From: JAYVJH01 sp043777595 | Lineage (GTDB): Bacteria > Bacteroidota > Bacteroidia > Cytophagales > Spirosomataceae | Reading direction: 5' to 3' | DNA: 25,123 nucleotides | Assembly: GCA_043777595.1 (NCBI GenBank) | Contig: JAYWHT010000117.1 | Location: forward strand, 1 to 25,123 | Shown: piece by piece, positions 14,100 to 23,000 of the stretch | Position numbering within the stretch: the stretch's first letter is position 1 | Layout of the letters: each line of letters starts with the position of its first letter | The notes under the pieces: model-generated | What the model was told of the DNA's origin: nothing | What the model saw: only the letters and a program-made list of their open reading frames with translations | Database searches by the model: none | Position numbers and translations under genes: made by a program

Positions 14100-15014
14100 T
14101 TAAATTACTGCCTCTGCCCCTTCTTGGTAACTTGTAATCTGGAAATCTGGAAAACGATTCATAAACTTCTGACTATCAAAAAAATAAGGCTGCTGATATT
14201 GGTAATTCATTTCGGGTAATTCGCCCAAAAATGGCACAAATAGTCCCAATGTTTTGAGTAGAAATTTGGGCAAAACACTCACTTTTGGTTTTTTGTCCGT
14301 AATTTTCGCAAAAAGCTCAACCCATTCTCGACCCGTCAGAATGTTAGGGTCAGTAGGTAGATGCCATGTTTGGTTATAAGCATCAGGTGTGTTGCCCAAT
14401 AGCGCCGTTGCACGTGCGGCATCGGGTGTGTAGGTAAAGGAGTGCTTAAAGTCCAAACCACCCAACCACTGTGCTGCTTTATTTTTTTTAAAGTTATTAG
14501 AAACCATTTCTTGCAACATACTCGACTTGATGTTTGGTCCATAAAAATCGGCAGATCGTGCAATCAAGGCTGTGAGATTTTGTGTTGTCGTAGCCTCTAA
14601 AATCATGTCTATCAATGCTTTACGTACTTGCCCTTTTTGGCTTGATGGATTCATTTTTGAGTTTTCGGTCATGTGTGAAATCTCGGATTGGTCGTACATA
14701 TACACATTGTCAAAAAACACTAATTTGGCTTTGTGTTTTAGGCAGGCATCAATCGTGGCACGCATGAAAGGTGGCCATTGCTTACGCCAAACACCAATTT
14801 TATATTCAAAGCCAACCGTTACATACACCACCTCTGAGCCAGCCACAGCCGCATCTATCTGGTTAGGGTCTGATAAATCGGCACTAAATAGCAAGTCTTT
14901 TTCATTTACTCTTTTAGGATTTCTACTGACCAATCGTATCTGGTCTGTAAATTTCAAGAGTTCTTTGGCAAGTATTGAACCAATGGCTCCGCCTGCTCCG
15001 AGTATTGTTTGCAT
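14100..15014 (-). CDS. NAD(P)-binding SDR/epimerase-type protein
   Basis: The 304-residue product has an N-terminal Rossmann nucleotide-binding motif (ILGAGGAIGSILAKEL, the Gly-rich loop at residues 6-12) followed by RLVSRNPKRV, whose Arg residues suggest NADPH preference. DLSDPNQIDAAVAGSEVVYVTVG and LVFFDNVYMYD follow (strands 3-5 of an extended or atypical SDR). The canonical YxxxK catalytic pair is not evident, so it may be an atypical SDR that binds cofactor without classical catalysis, or uses a different site. The C-terminal part (TGREWVELFAKITDKKPKV, ELPEMNYQYQQPYFFDSQKF) fits NAD-dependent epimerase-like proteins. It is the last gene of the TetR unit, 11 nt after the DinB-like gene. 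The substrate is unknown. Confidence 0.85.
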   Translation of the reverse strand: MQTILGAGGAIGSILAKELLKFTDQIRLVSRNPKRVNEKDLLFSADLSDPNQIDAAVAGSEVVYVTVGFEYKIGVWRKQWPPFMRATIDACLKHKAKLVFFDNVYMYDQSEISHMTENSKMNPSSQKGQVRKALIDMILEATTTQNLTALIARSADFYGPNIKSSMLQEMVSNNFKKNKAAQWLGGLDFKHSFTYTPDAARATALLGNTPDAYNQTWHLPTDPNILTGREWVELFAKITDKKPKVSVLPKFLLKTLGLFVPFLGELPEMNYQYQQPYFFDSQKFMNRFPDFQITSYQEGAEAVI

Positions 15015-15025
15015 GGGTGTTGTTT

Positions 15026-15550
15026 TTATTGTTTCAAATATTTTTCGATTAGTTTTTGGTGATGTTGCACATGATAAATTGTAAAATAAAGCATTTCTCG
15101 TAGCGTAAGTTTGCCCAACAATGGGTGTGGTAAAACATAGGTATCAAGGTCTGATTCTGAAAGCCCAGCTACTTTTTCGCACAGAGTTGCCACTGCTTCA
15201 TCTAATTTTTGGTGTAGCTTAGTTCTGTCTATAAATATTTGGTTTTTAGGCAAAAAAGCGCTTGGGGCAGTGCCACCCTCGGCCAGTTTGCTTAGGTATG
15301 TTGCTACCAATTCATCGTAGCCTATTGAGGGGCGATTGGCTTGGCCAAAAGTAGTAGCCAATATATTTAGCGGCATTGATAGCGCATTTGTAATTGGAAC
15401 AACAGATTTAATGATATGCGCTAACTGCTGCCCTGCCGTCCATTTGTTTTGAGGAGCAAAAACGTAGTCGCTCTCATTCAGAGACAAAACATGGTTTATG
15501 AAGTCTTGATGTTTTTCTTTGAGTTGGTTGATGATTTGGTCTTTATTCAT
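15026..15550 (-). CDS. DinB-like (DinB_2/DUF664-type) putative metal-dependent protein
   Basis: From the ATG at 15550 the protein has 174 residues (an ATG at 15571 would add MIHKKHK). It is an all-helical DinB-superfamily protein: helix 1 IINQLKEKHQDFINHVLSLN, then KWTAGQQLAHI with metal-ligand His45, and the closing motif LREMLYFTIYHVQHHQKLIEKYL, which supplies the other His ligands. DinB-fold proteins bind a divalent metal through three His and some act as thiol-dependent transferases (bacillithiol or mycothiol S-transferase type); the activity here is unknown. It is co-directional with TetR, the Coq4-like gene and the SDR gene, and probably co-transcribed. A 33-bp palindrome lies upstream. 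Confidence 0.85.
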   Translation of the reverse strand: MNKDQIINQLKEKHQDFINHVLSLNESDYVFAPQNKWTAGQQLAHIIKSVVPITNALSMPLNILATTFGQANRPSIGYDELVATYLSKLAEGGTAPSAFLPKNQIFIDRTKLHQKLDEAVATLCEKVAGLSESDLDTYVLPHPLLGKLTLREMLYFTIYHVQHHQKLIEKYLKQ

Positions 15551-15580
15551 TTTGTGTTTTTTATGAATCATTTGCGATAG

Positions 15581-15613
15581 AGCGACGCCATCGTTTTAAA
15601 CGATGGCGTCGCT
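15581..15613. repeat. 33-bp near-perfect palindrome (REP-like)
   Basis: The arms AGCGACGCCATCGTTT (15581-15596) and AAACGATGGCGTCGCT (15598-15613) are complementary over 16 bp with one central T. It lies between the Coq4-like stop (15627) and the DinB-like start. It could stop or attenuate transcription between these genes, or be a dispersed palindromic repeat. Confidence 0.8.
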
Positions 15614-15626
15614 GGTCGTGGCTATT

Positions 15627-16178
15627 TTACAAAATATTCCAAATTAAAAGCCCAGCCCAAACAGGGGCAAAAATAAGAGCCAGCGATATAAATCCCCAAC
15701 CCACAAAACTCATAATATCATTGGAGGTAGCTTTGTGAATTGGCTCATTGGTTAAGTTTAATTTTTGCCGCAACTCGTTTATAGTCAGTTGAATTAACTG
15801 TTTTTTTGGTATTTTCAAATTGACAGGCCCCTGCGTGTATCTGCCTCTGATAAATGCTCGAAAAGTAGTTGTTGGATATAAAACCAGGCCGATGCCAAAG
15901 GCCGATAAAATCAAAATCCAGACGGGATTTGTACCCCACCCACCTGTGGCGGCTTCCCAGGCACTGACCGACGACTCGCCCCGCCAAGTGGTGTCATAGC
16001 CTGTTACCAGATGGTTGAGATCGTGTACCCAAATCAGTTCACGGCGTTGTTTGAAGTTATAGAGTGGCAGCGAAATAGCCCCAAACTGAAACCACGCCCA
16101 AGTGGCATTGGCGCCGCCTTCTTCGCCAAAATTATTGATTTGATAAAACTCATTGAGTTGTTGTTGGATAGTTTTCAT
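15627..16178 (-). CDS. Coq4-like membrane protein
   Basis: The 183-residue protein contains ELIWVHDLNHLVTGYDTTWR followed by GE, an exact HDxxHx11E zinc motif (His52, Asp53, His56, Glu68) as found in Coq4. Residues 72-75 (SAWE) also fit Coq4-like relatives. Unlike mitochondrial Coq4 it has two membrane segments, about 86-101 (VWILILSAFGIGLVLY) and about 158-181 (FVGWGFISLALIFAPVWAG). In eukaryotes Coq4 acts in ubiquinone synthesis, but Bacteroidota use menaquinone, so this relative must do something else, perhaps in lipid or quinone handling. It follows the TetR gene by 10 nt. The assignment rests on the motif and sequence pattern, not on a search. Confidence 0.7.
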   Translation of the reverse strand: MKTIQQQLNEFYQINNFGEEGGANATWAWFQFGAISLPLYNFKQRRELIWVHDLNHLVTGYDTTWRGESSVSAWEAATGGWGTNPVWILILSAFGIGLVLYPTTTFRAFIRGRYTQGPVNLKIPKKQLIQLTINELRQKLNLTNEPIHKATSNDIMSFVGWGFISLALIFAPVWAGLLIWNIL

Positions 16179-16188
16179 TGCTGTTTTG

Positions 16189-16800
16189 TTATTTTCTAAA
16201 CATTTCTATAAACAATTCAAACGACCGATTCATACGTTCTTGTTGGTGGTCGGTTCCCAAAAAATTAAGGCGATTTTTTAGATAAATCGTAACCAAGCCG
16301 TGCATATAAGCCCAGACGGTAAGCGAAGCCGTTTCAGTATCTTTTCCATTGAAGTATCCTTCTTTTATACACTCTCCAACAACTACTTGGAGCAATCCAA
16401 AGCATTTTTTGCCATCTTCCCAAATTTCTTCTCTACATTCGAGGGTTTCCATGGGTGCTGCCATTATAAACATTAGGTCATACATTTCGGGGTTTTCGAG
16501 GGCATATTTGATGTATTTACGCCCCATCTCTACCAATCGTTCAAAGGAATCTTTGATACTTACGACCTGCCCGAGTTCGGCCATCATCTTCAAGAACGCT
16601 TCCTCGTGCAGCGAAAACAATAACTCGTTTTTGTCTTTGTAGTACAAATAAATAGTAGCGGGGCTGTACTCAATAATCTCGGCAATGCCTCTGATACTGG
16701 TTTTTTCGTAGCCGACCTCCAAAAACAAATGCCGAGCTGCGTCCAGAATTTTCTGCCGCATTTCTTCTTTTTCTCGTTCCTTTCGTTCTGTCAATCCCAT
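16189..16800 (-). CDS. TetR/AcrR-family transcriptional regulator
   Basis: Starting at MGLTERKEREKEEMRQKILD (ATG at 16800; an in-frame ATG at 16833 adds a non-typical leader), the product has 203 residues. Residues about 15-65 form the TetR HTH: AARHLFLEVGYEKTSIRGIA, then EIIEYSPATIYLYYKDKNEL. The remaining residues form the helical ligand-binding and dimer domain (LVEMGRKYIKYALENPEMYD, VWAYMHGLVTIYL), similar to WHG-type TetR C-terminal domains. It heads a unit with the Coq4-like, DinB-like and SDR genes, which are likely its targets together with itself. A TAAACAGTGTTTA palindrome in the upstream region is a possible operator. The inducer is unknown. Confidence 0.9.
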   Translation of the reverse strand: MGLTERKEREKEEMRQKILDAARHLFLEVGYEKTSIRGIAEIIEYSPATIYLYYKDKNELLFSLHEEAFLKMMAELGQVVSIKDSFERLVEMGRKYIKYALENPEMYDLMFIMAAPMETLECREEIWEDGKKCFGLLQVVVGECIKEGYFNGKDTETASLTVWAYMHGLVTIYLKNRLNFLGTDHQQERMNRSFELFIEMFRK

Positions 16801-16832
16801 TGGTATAATCAATAAATATTTTAAATACACCA

Positions 16833-16866
16833 CAAACTTACTAAACAGTGTTTATATAAAAAACAA
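16833..16866 (-). promoter_or_regulatory. Candidate TetR-gene promoter and operator palindrome
   Basis: On the minus strand a TAAGTTTG -7 box (16833-16840) lies 32 nt upstream of the TetR start, with a TTG (16864-16866) 23 nt further up, at the long end of Bacteroidota spacing. Between them is the perfect 13-bp palindrome TAAACAGTGTTTA (16842-16854), where a TetR dimer would block RNA polymerase. The elements are seen; function is inferred. Confidence 0.45.
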
Positions 16867-17066
16867 TTCATAAAAAAAAATTGGCACTATTGTTGATAAT
16901 TCATGTGCGAAAGTAAGATTCAAAACTATATACTTACAAATGTAAAGTCCTTACTTATCTATCATATCTCAACAAACTGAAAAAGTAGTCGCTAATAAGC
17001 ATCGTAAAGGTTAAATTTATGATGTAGCTGAACCAAAAAATTTTGTCTATTTAAAAGTTTAAAGTT

Positions 17067-20000
17067 ATGTTGATTATCTTCAGAAAAATTCTGCTGCTTG
17101 CGGTATTTTCTTGTTCTTGTTTAGTATTTGAAGTCACAGGACAGACATGCAAAGGTACACTTGGAGACCCTGTGGTCAATCTTACTTTTGGTACAGGCAC
17201 TGGTACTACTACATTTGCAAGTGCTGCTACTGGTGCAACCACAACATATACTTATGCAAACAACACTTGCCCCAACGATGGCTCATACTCCATTTCAAAT
17301 TCCAGTCCTGGCTGTTTTGGTGGTTCATGGCATGCCCCAACCCAAGACCACACCCCAGATGATGTAAATGGTCGTTTTGTGATTATCAATGCTGCAAACG
17401 ACCCTGGGGAGTTTTATAAACAAACTGTAACGGGTCTTTGTGGCAATACCACCTATGAGCTGGCATCGTATATTGGCAATCTATTAAAGCCCGGGGTATG
17501 TGGCAGCGGTGCTGTACAGCCCAATCTCAAATTTCAAGTTGAAAGTTTGAATGGCACCATTTTAGGTACTTACACCACGGGTATCATATCACCTACTGCG
17601 GCTTTTACTTGGCAGCAGTATGGGTTTGTTTTCAGAACGCCAGTAGGAACAACAGATGTAGTTTTAAAAATCGTCAATATGTCTCCCGGTGGTTGTGGTA
17701 ACGACCTTGCCTTAGACGACATTACTTTCAGGCCATGTGGCCCTACTGTCAGTACTACAGCTTCAGTAGCAACAATCTGTGCTGGTGGTACGGCAATACT
17801 GACTGGTAGTGTGGGCAGTGGCTATGATTCGCCAGTATATCAGTGGCAGCAAAGTATCGATGGGGGTACAACATGGACAAATATTGCGGGAGCCACTTCA
17901 TTGATTTATGATGTCGTTAATGCTGTTGGCGGAACGAAATATCGACTATTAGTATCTGAAACCGGCAACATCAATATAACTACTTGCCGTATTGCTTCAA
18001 ATACTGTTACACTTACAATCAATGCTGCACCCGAACCAACCATACCACCTGCCACCACCGTGGTATGTGCAGGTACGTTAGTAGATTTGGCTGATTTTAC
18101 CTCCACCCCAACAGCTACTTACAATTGGACTGCCGATAACACTACCTTAGGTCTCAATCAGGGCTCTGGCACAGGGCAAATACCTATTTTTACAACAGTC
18201 GGGGGGGGTATTATAAAATTTACAGTTACGTCATCCCTCAACAATTGTACCTCGGCTCTTAAACGGTTTTCGGTCGAAGTAAACCCCCGACCCGTAGTAG
18301 CTATTTCGCCCGCTGGTAACCAAAGTATCTGTACAGGCGAAAGCATCACATTAACAGCATCGGCATCTAACGGCACTCCCGCATACGGGTATGTTTGGGG
18401 TAATAACTTAGGTACAAACCCCATTCTGACTGTCAGCCCTACTTCAAGCACTACTTATACCAATACAGTAACAGACTCGAAAGGTTGTACGGCATCGGGC
18501 AGTATCATTGTTGGTGTAAATATACGACCTACTATTACGTCTTTGAGTTCAGTTGATGCTAAATGCAACGGCCAGACGAGCGGGAGTATTACGGCGGTGG
18601 CAAGTGGCACAGCTACGCTACAATATAGTTTAGATGGAGTCAATTTTCAAAATAGTGGTACTTTTAATAATTTGTTGGCAGGTAGCTATACAGTTACAGT
18701 CAGAGATGGCAACGGTTGTAAGACTACGGGGTCAGTTATAGTCAGAGAACCAGCCAGACTTGTACTCAACACGCCAGTAGTCGTTAATCCTACTTGTAAC
18801 GGAGGGAACAATGGAACAATTACTGTTTCGGCCAGCGGTGGCACAGGTAGTTTGGTATATTTTATATGCTCAGGGTCAAATTGTACGAGCTTTGGCCCGA
18901 GTCAAACAAGTGCAGTTTTTACAGGACTTACACAAGGTACTTATAGAATTAGAGCCACAGATGCAAATGGTTGTATAGCTATTTCTAATGATATTTTAGT
19001 TTCAGAGCCTGCTCCACTAATTGCTGCAGCATCGAGCAACTCGCCTATTTGTGAGGGTACAACTCTAAACCTATTTGCCGCATCGGTTACTAGTGTTACT
19101 TATTCTTGGACGGGGCCAAACGCATATAATAGCCCATTACAAAATCCAACGAGAACTTTGGCAACAACCAACATGAGTGGTGTTTATACGCTTACCATTA
19201 GAAATACAAATAATTGTAGTAATTCAAGTACCGTCAATGTAGTGGTCAATCCAAAACCCAATACCCCCACTATCACTGCGCCATCACCTATTTGCTTAGG
19301 CCAGTCGGCTACCTTAAATGCTACAGGTTGTACCAACTACGTTTGGAATACTGGAGCAACCACGGCCAATATTAGTGTAGCACCTGCGGCCACCACCAGT
19401 TATACTGTTCAATGTAAAGACAACGTTACAGGTTGTTTGAGCAATGCCAGTACGGTCGTTACACTTACCGTTAATCCAAAACCAACACCGCCAAGTATCT
19501 CAACACCAAGTAGTTCGGTGTGTAGCGGCTCGTCTGTTACTATTACCCAAATAGGTTGTAGTGGCACCACGACATGGTCGAATGGCATATCGGGCGTAAG
19601 TTCAATAACGGTTAGCCCTGCGGCCAACACTATTTATACGGCTATTTGTACCTCAACCTCAACAGGTTGCATGAGCGATGCCAGTAATCAAGTAGTAATT
19701 ACGGTCAATCCAAAACCTACACCACCTACCATTTCGCCCGCTGCCTCTACAATATGCTCAGGTACAAGTACTACTATTACGGCCACGGGTTGTTCGGGTA
19801 CTGTAACATGGAGTACAGGAGCAACGGGAAATACGCTTACTGTATCGCCTATTTCAAATACTTCATATACAGCTACTTGTAAAGATAACACCACAGGCTG
19901 CACGAGCGATATAAGCAACGTGTCGGCTATTATGGTAGTGATGCCACCACCGTCGCCGAGCATTAGTGCTACCAAAACGACACTATGCTCGGGCGAGTCC

Positions 20001-23000
20001 GCCACGTTGTCTATTGCCAACTGCTCGGGGACGGTCAGGTGGTCGCCTACCAGCGAAACTACGCCAAGTATTACAGTATCACCAACTGCAACCACTTCTT
20101 ATTCGGCTATTTGTACTATCACAGGCGGCTCGGGGTCGTCGGCTGTGGTTTGTTCCAGCCCGGCCAGTGGTAGTTTACAAATAACAGTCAATCCAACCCC
20201 TGCACCACCGTCTATTGGCATAGACCCAAGCCCAATATGTGAAGGCCAAAAAGCTACCCTCACCGCCACAGGCTGTGCAGGTACAGTACGATGGTCGGAC
20301 GGACAAACGGGTGCATCGGTAACTGTCAGCCCTGTAGCTGGCACCTATTCTTATACATCAACTTGTTTGCTATCAACTGGTTGCGAAAGCAAAATAAGTA
20401 ATGCAGTTAGTTTGATAGTCAATAAAAAACCAGTACCGCCGACCATTGCCTCCAACGTACCAGCCGTTTGTTTAGGCTTGTCGGCCACACTCACTGCCAC
20501 AGGTTGCACAGGTACAGTAACATGGGCAGGTAGCTCAACAGGCACAGGTCAAACGCTCACCGTTAGCCCGACAACCGATGCCAGCTATACTGCTACTTGT
20601 ACCAGTGCCGATGGTTGCAAAAGCGATGTTAGCAATACGGCACTGGTAAGGGTTATAGCATTGCCAGTGGCCCCAACCATTGACACCAAAAAGCCTTCGC
20701 TATGCTTTGGCGAAAGCACCCAAATAAACTCAAGTGGTTGCACAGGTACAGTAACATGGTCAGATGGGCAAACGGGTGTAAGTATTATCGTAAATCCCTC
20801 AATTACAACTATTTATACTGTTACTTGCAAAAACACCACGACAGGTTGCGTAAGTACCAAAAGCAATAGCATAACGATTACGGTCAATTCATTGCCCGGT
20901 ATAATAGCAAGTGGCAACAGTCCTGTGTGCGAAGGCCAAACAATAAACTTAACGGCAACCGCAAGCGGTGGCACGCCTGCCTATACCTACGCATGGACAA
21001 GTACAACAGCCTTTATGTCGGCAGTACAAAATCCATCGTTTGCAGCTACCTTAGGCTCAACAGGTACATACATCGCAACTGTAACCGATAAAGCTGGTTG
21101 TAAAGCTGATTTTAAACTGGTGATTCAAGTGTATGAAAATCCAAAAGTTAGTATTTCTCAAAACTCGCCCTATTGTGAAGGCGAAACCATACAACTTACC
21201 TCAAATGTAAGCGGTGGCAGTGGCTCTTATGACTATTTATGGACGGGGCCAGACGGCTTTACGTCAAAAGATCCAAGCCCAACTCTAACGGCCACTGTGG
21301 CCGCATCTGGCACTTATGATTTGACAGTTATAGATGCCAAAACAGGTTGTAAAATTGATATAAAAACGACTATTACGGTCAATGCTCGTCCGATAGTATC
21401 GCCCAAAAATAACAGTCCTGTATGCGAAAATAGCCAGATTGCTCTATTTTCAGATGCATCGGGTGGTAGCGGCACGTACACATATACTTGGCAGGGGCCA
21501 AATAATTTTACATCAACTTCCCAAAACCCAACGCTACCAGCCACTATGCCAGCCGCAGGAGTATATTCAGTTAATGTAACCGATGCTAAGACCAAATGTA
21601 CGTCAGCGGCTAAAATTGAGGTCGTGGTTTATGAGTCGCCAGTTATTAAAATTGAGCTTGTTCAAACCTATTGCGAGGGTGATAAAATAGAACTTACTGC
21701 CGATGTTAGTGGTGGTAGCGGTGCATACAGTTATCAATGGGAAGGACCAAATAATTTTAAATCAACCGATACAAACCCAAACATTGAAGCTACGCCAGAG
21801 GCGGCTGGTACTTATGCCGTTACAATAAAAGACAACAAAACAGGCTGTACGGTGAGTGTTAAGTTTGAAATAAAAATTAACCCAAAATTAGATATAAAAA
21901 TAGATGGCACTACCAATATCTGTGAAGGTCAAAAAATAGAGCTTCGCGCCGAAGTAGGTGGTGGCAGTGGTAGTTACATTTACGAGTGGTTAGGTCCCAA
22001 TAGCTTTACATCAACCGAGCAAAACCCCACGCTCGATGGTCTTGTAGAAGCCTCTGGCACATATACCGTTGGTGTTACAGACAAAAACACTGGGTGCAAT
22101 TACAATGTCAGTGTCGATATAAAAGTCAATCCAGCTTTTATATTGTCAGCTACTTCGACCAATGCCAAATGTAATGGCAGTAACGATGGTACGGCAACAG
22201 TAACTATTGAGGGTGGCACAAAACCGTATTCTTTTTTATGGTCTAATGGGGCATTTACTCAAAATATAACAGACTTGACCGCAGGTACATATACCCTAAC
22301 GGTAACAGATGCAAGTAAGATTTGTAGTGGCACAGCCAGTGTAATTATCACAGAGCCAACAGTACTACAAGTGTCGTCTATAAAAACAGATTTGAAATGT
22401 TATAAAGACAAAAGCGGCAAAATTGACCTTACCGTAATCGGTGGCACAAAACCGTATAGTTATGTGTGGTCAAATGGTAGCAATACCCAAAACATAAATA
22501 ACCTGGCTGCTGGTACTTACGACGTTATCATTACCGATGCCAATGGTTGCAAGGCTACATCTTCGGCTACACTCATAGAGCCAACTCAAACAAGAGTTGT
22601 GGGCGTTCATACAGACGTAAAATGTTTTGGTGGTGCAGACGGTACCACAACAAGCACAGACAACGGTGGCGGCACTCCTCCATATAGCTACAGTTGGACT
22701 TACAACAACGCACCTTTCCCTTCGACCAATGCCGACCTAACAGGACTAACGGCTGGCGCTTATGCTATAACAATGACCGATGCAAACGGTTGTACTGCTA
22801 CTGGAAATGTGGCCGTTACACAGCCTGAGGCGTTGGCAATTACGCTTGTTCCTGTTACTATTCAATGCAATGGTTCTACTTCTTCTGTAACAACCAATGT
22901 CTCTGGGGGTGTTCAACCATATACTTATAAGTGGTCAAACGGCTCTACTGCCCCCAATACTTCGGGTTTGATGGTGGGTACTTATACCCTCACTGTTACT

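Noticed and set aside
17067..17144. Adhesin as a lipoprotein through the FSC motif near residue 16
   Set aside because: Phe at the -2 position fits the lipobox poorly and the hydrophobic stretch continues past the cysteines to a VTGQ cleavage-like site, so a normal signal peptide is preferred.
19688..20095. Minus-strand open frames across the adhesin region, up to 135 residues
   Set aside because: They are shadows of the plus-strand repeat protein; their Val/Pro-rich repeats mirror the Thr/Gly-rich coding strand and they have no independent domain signal.
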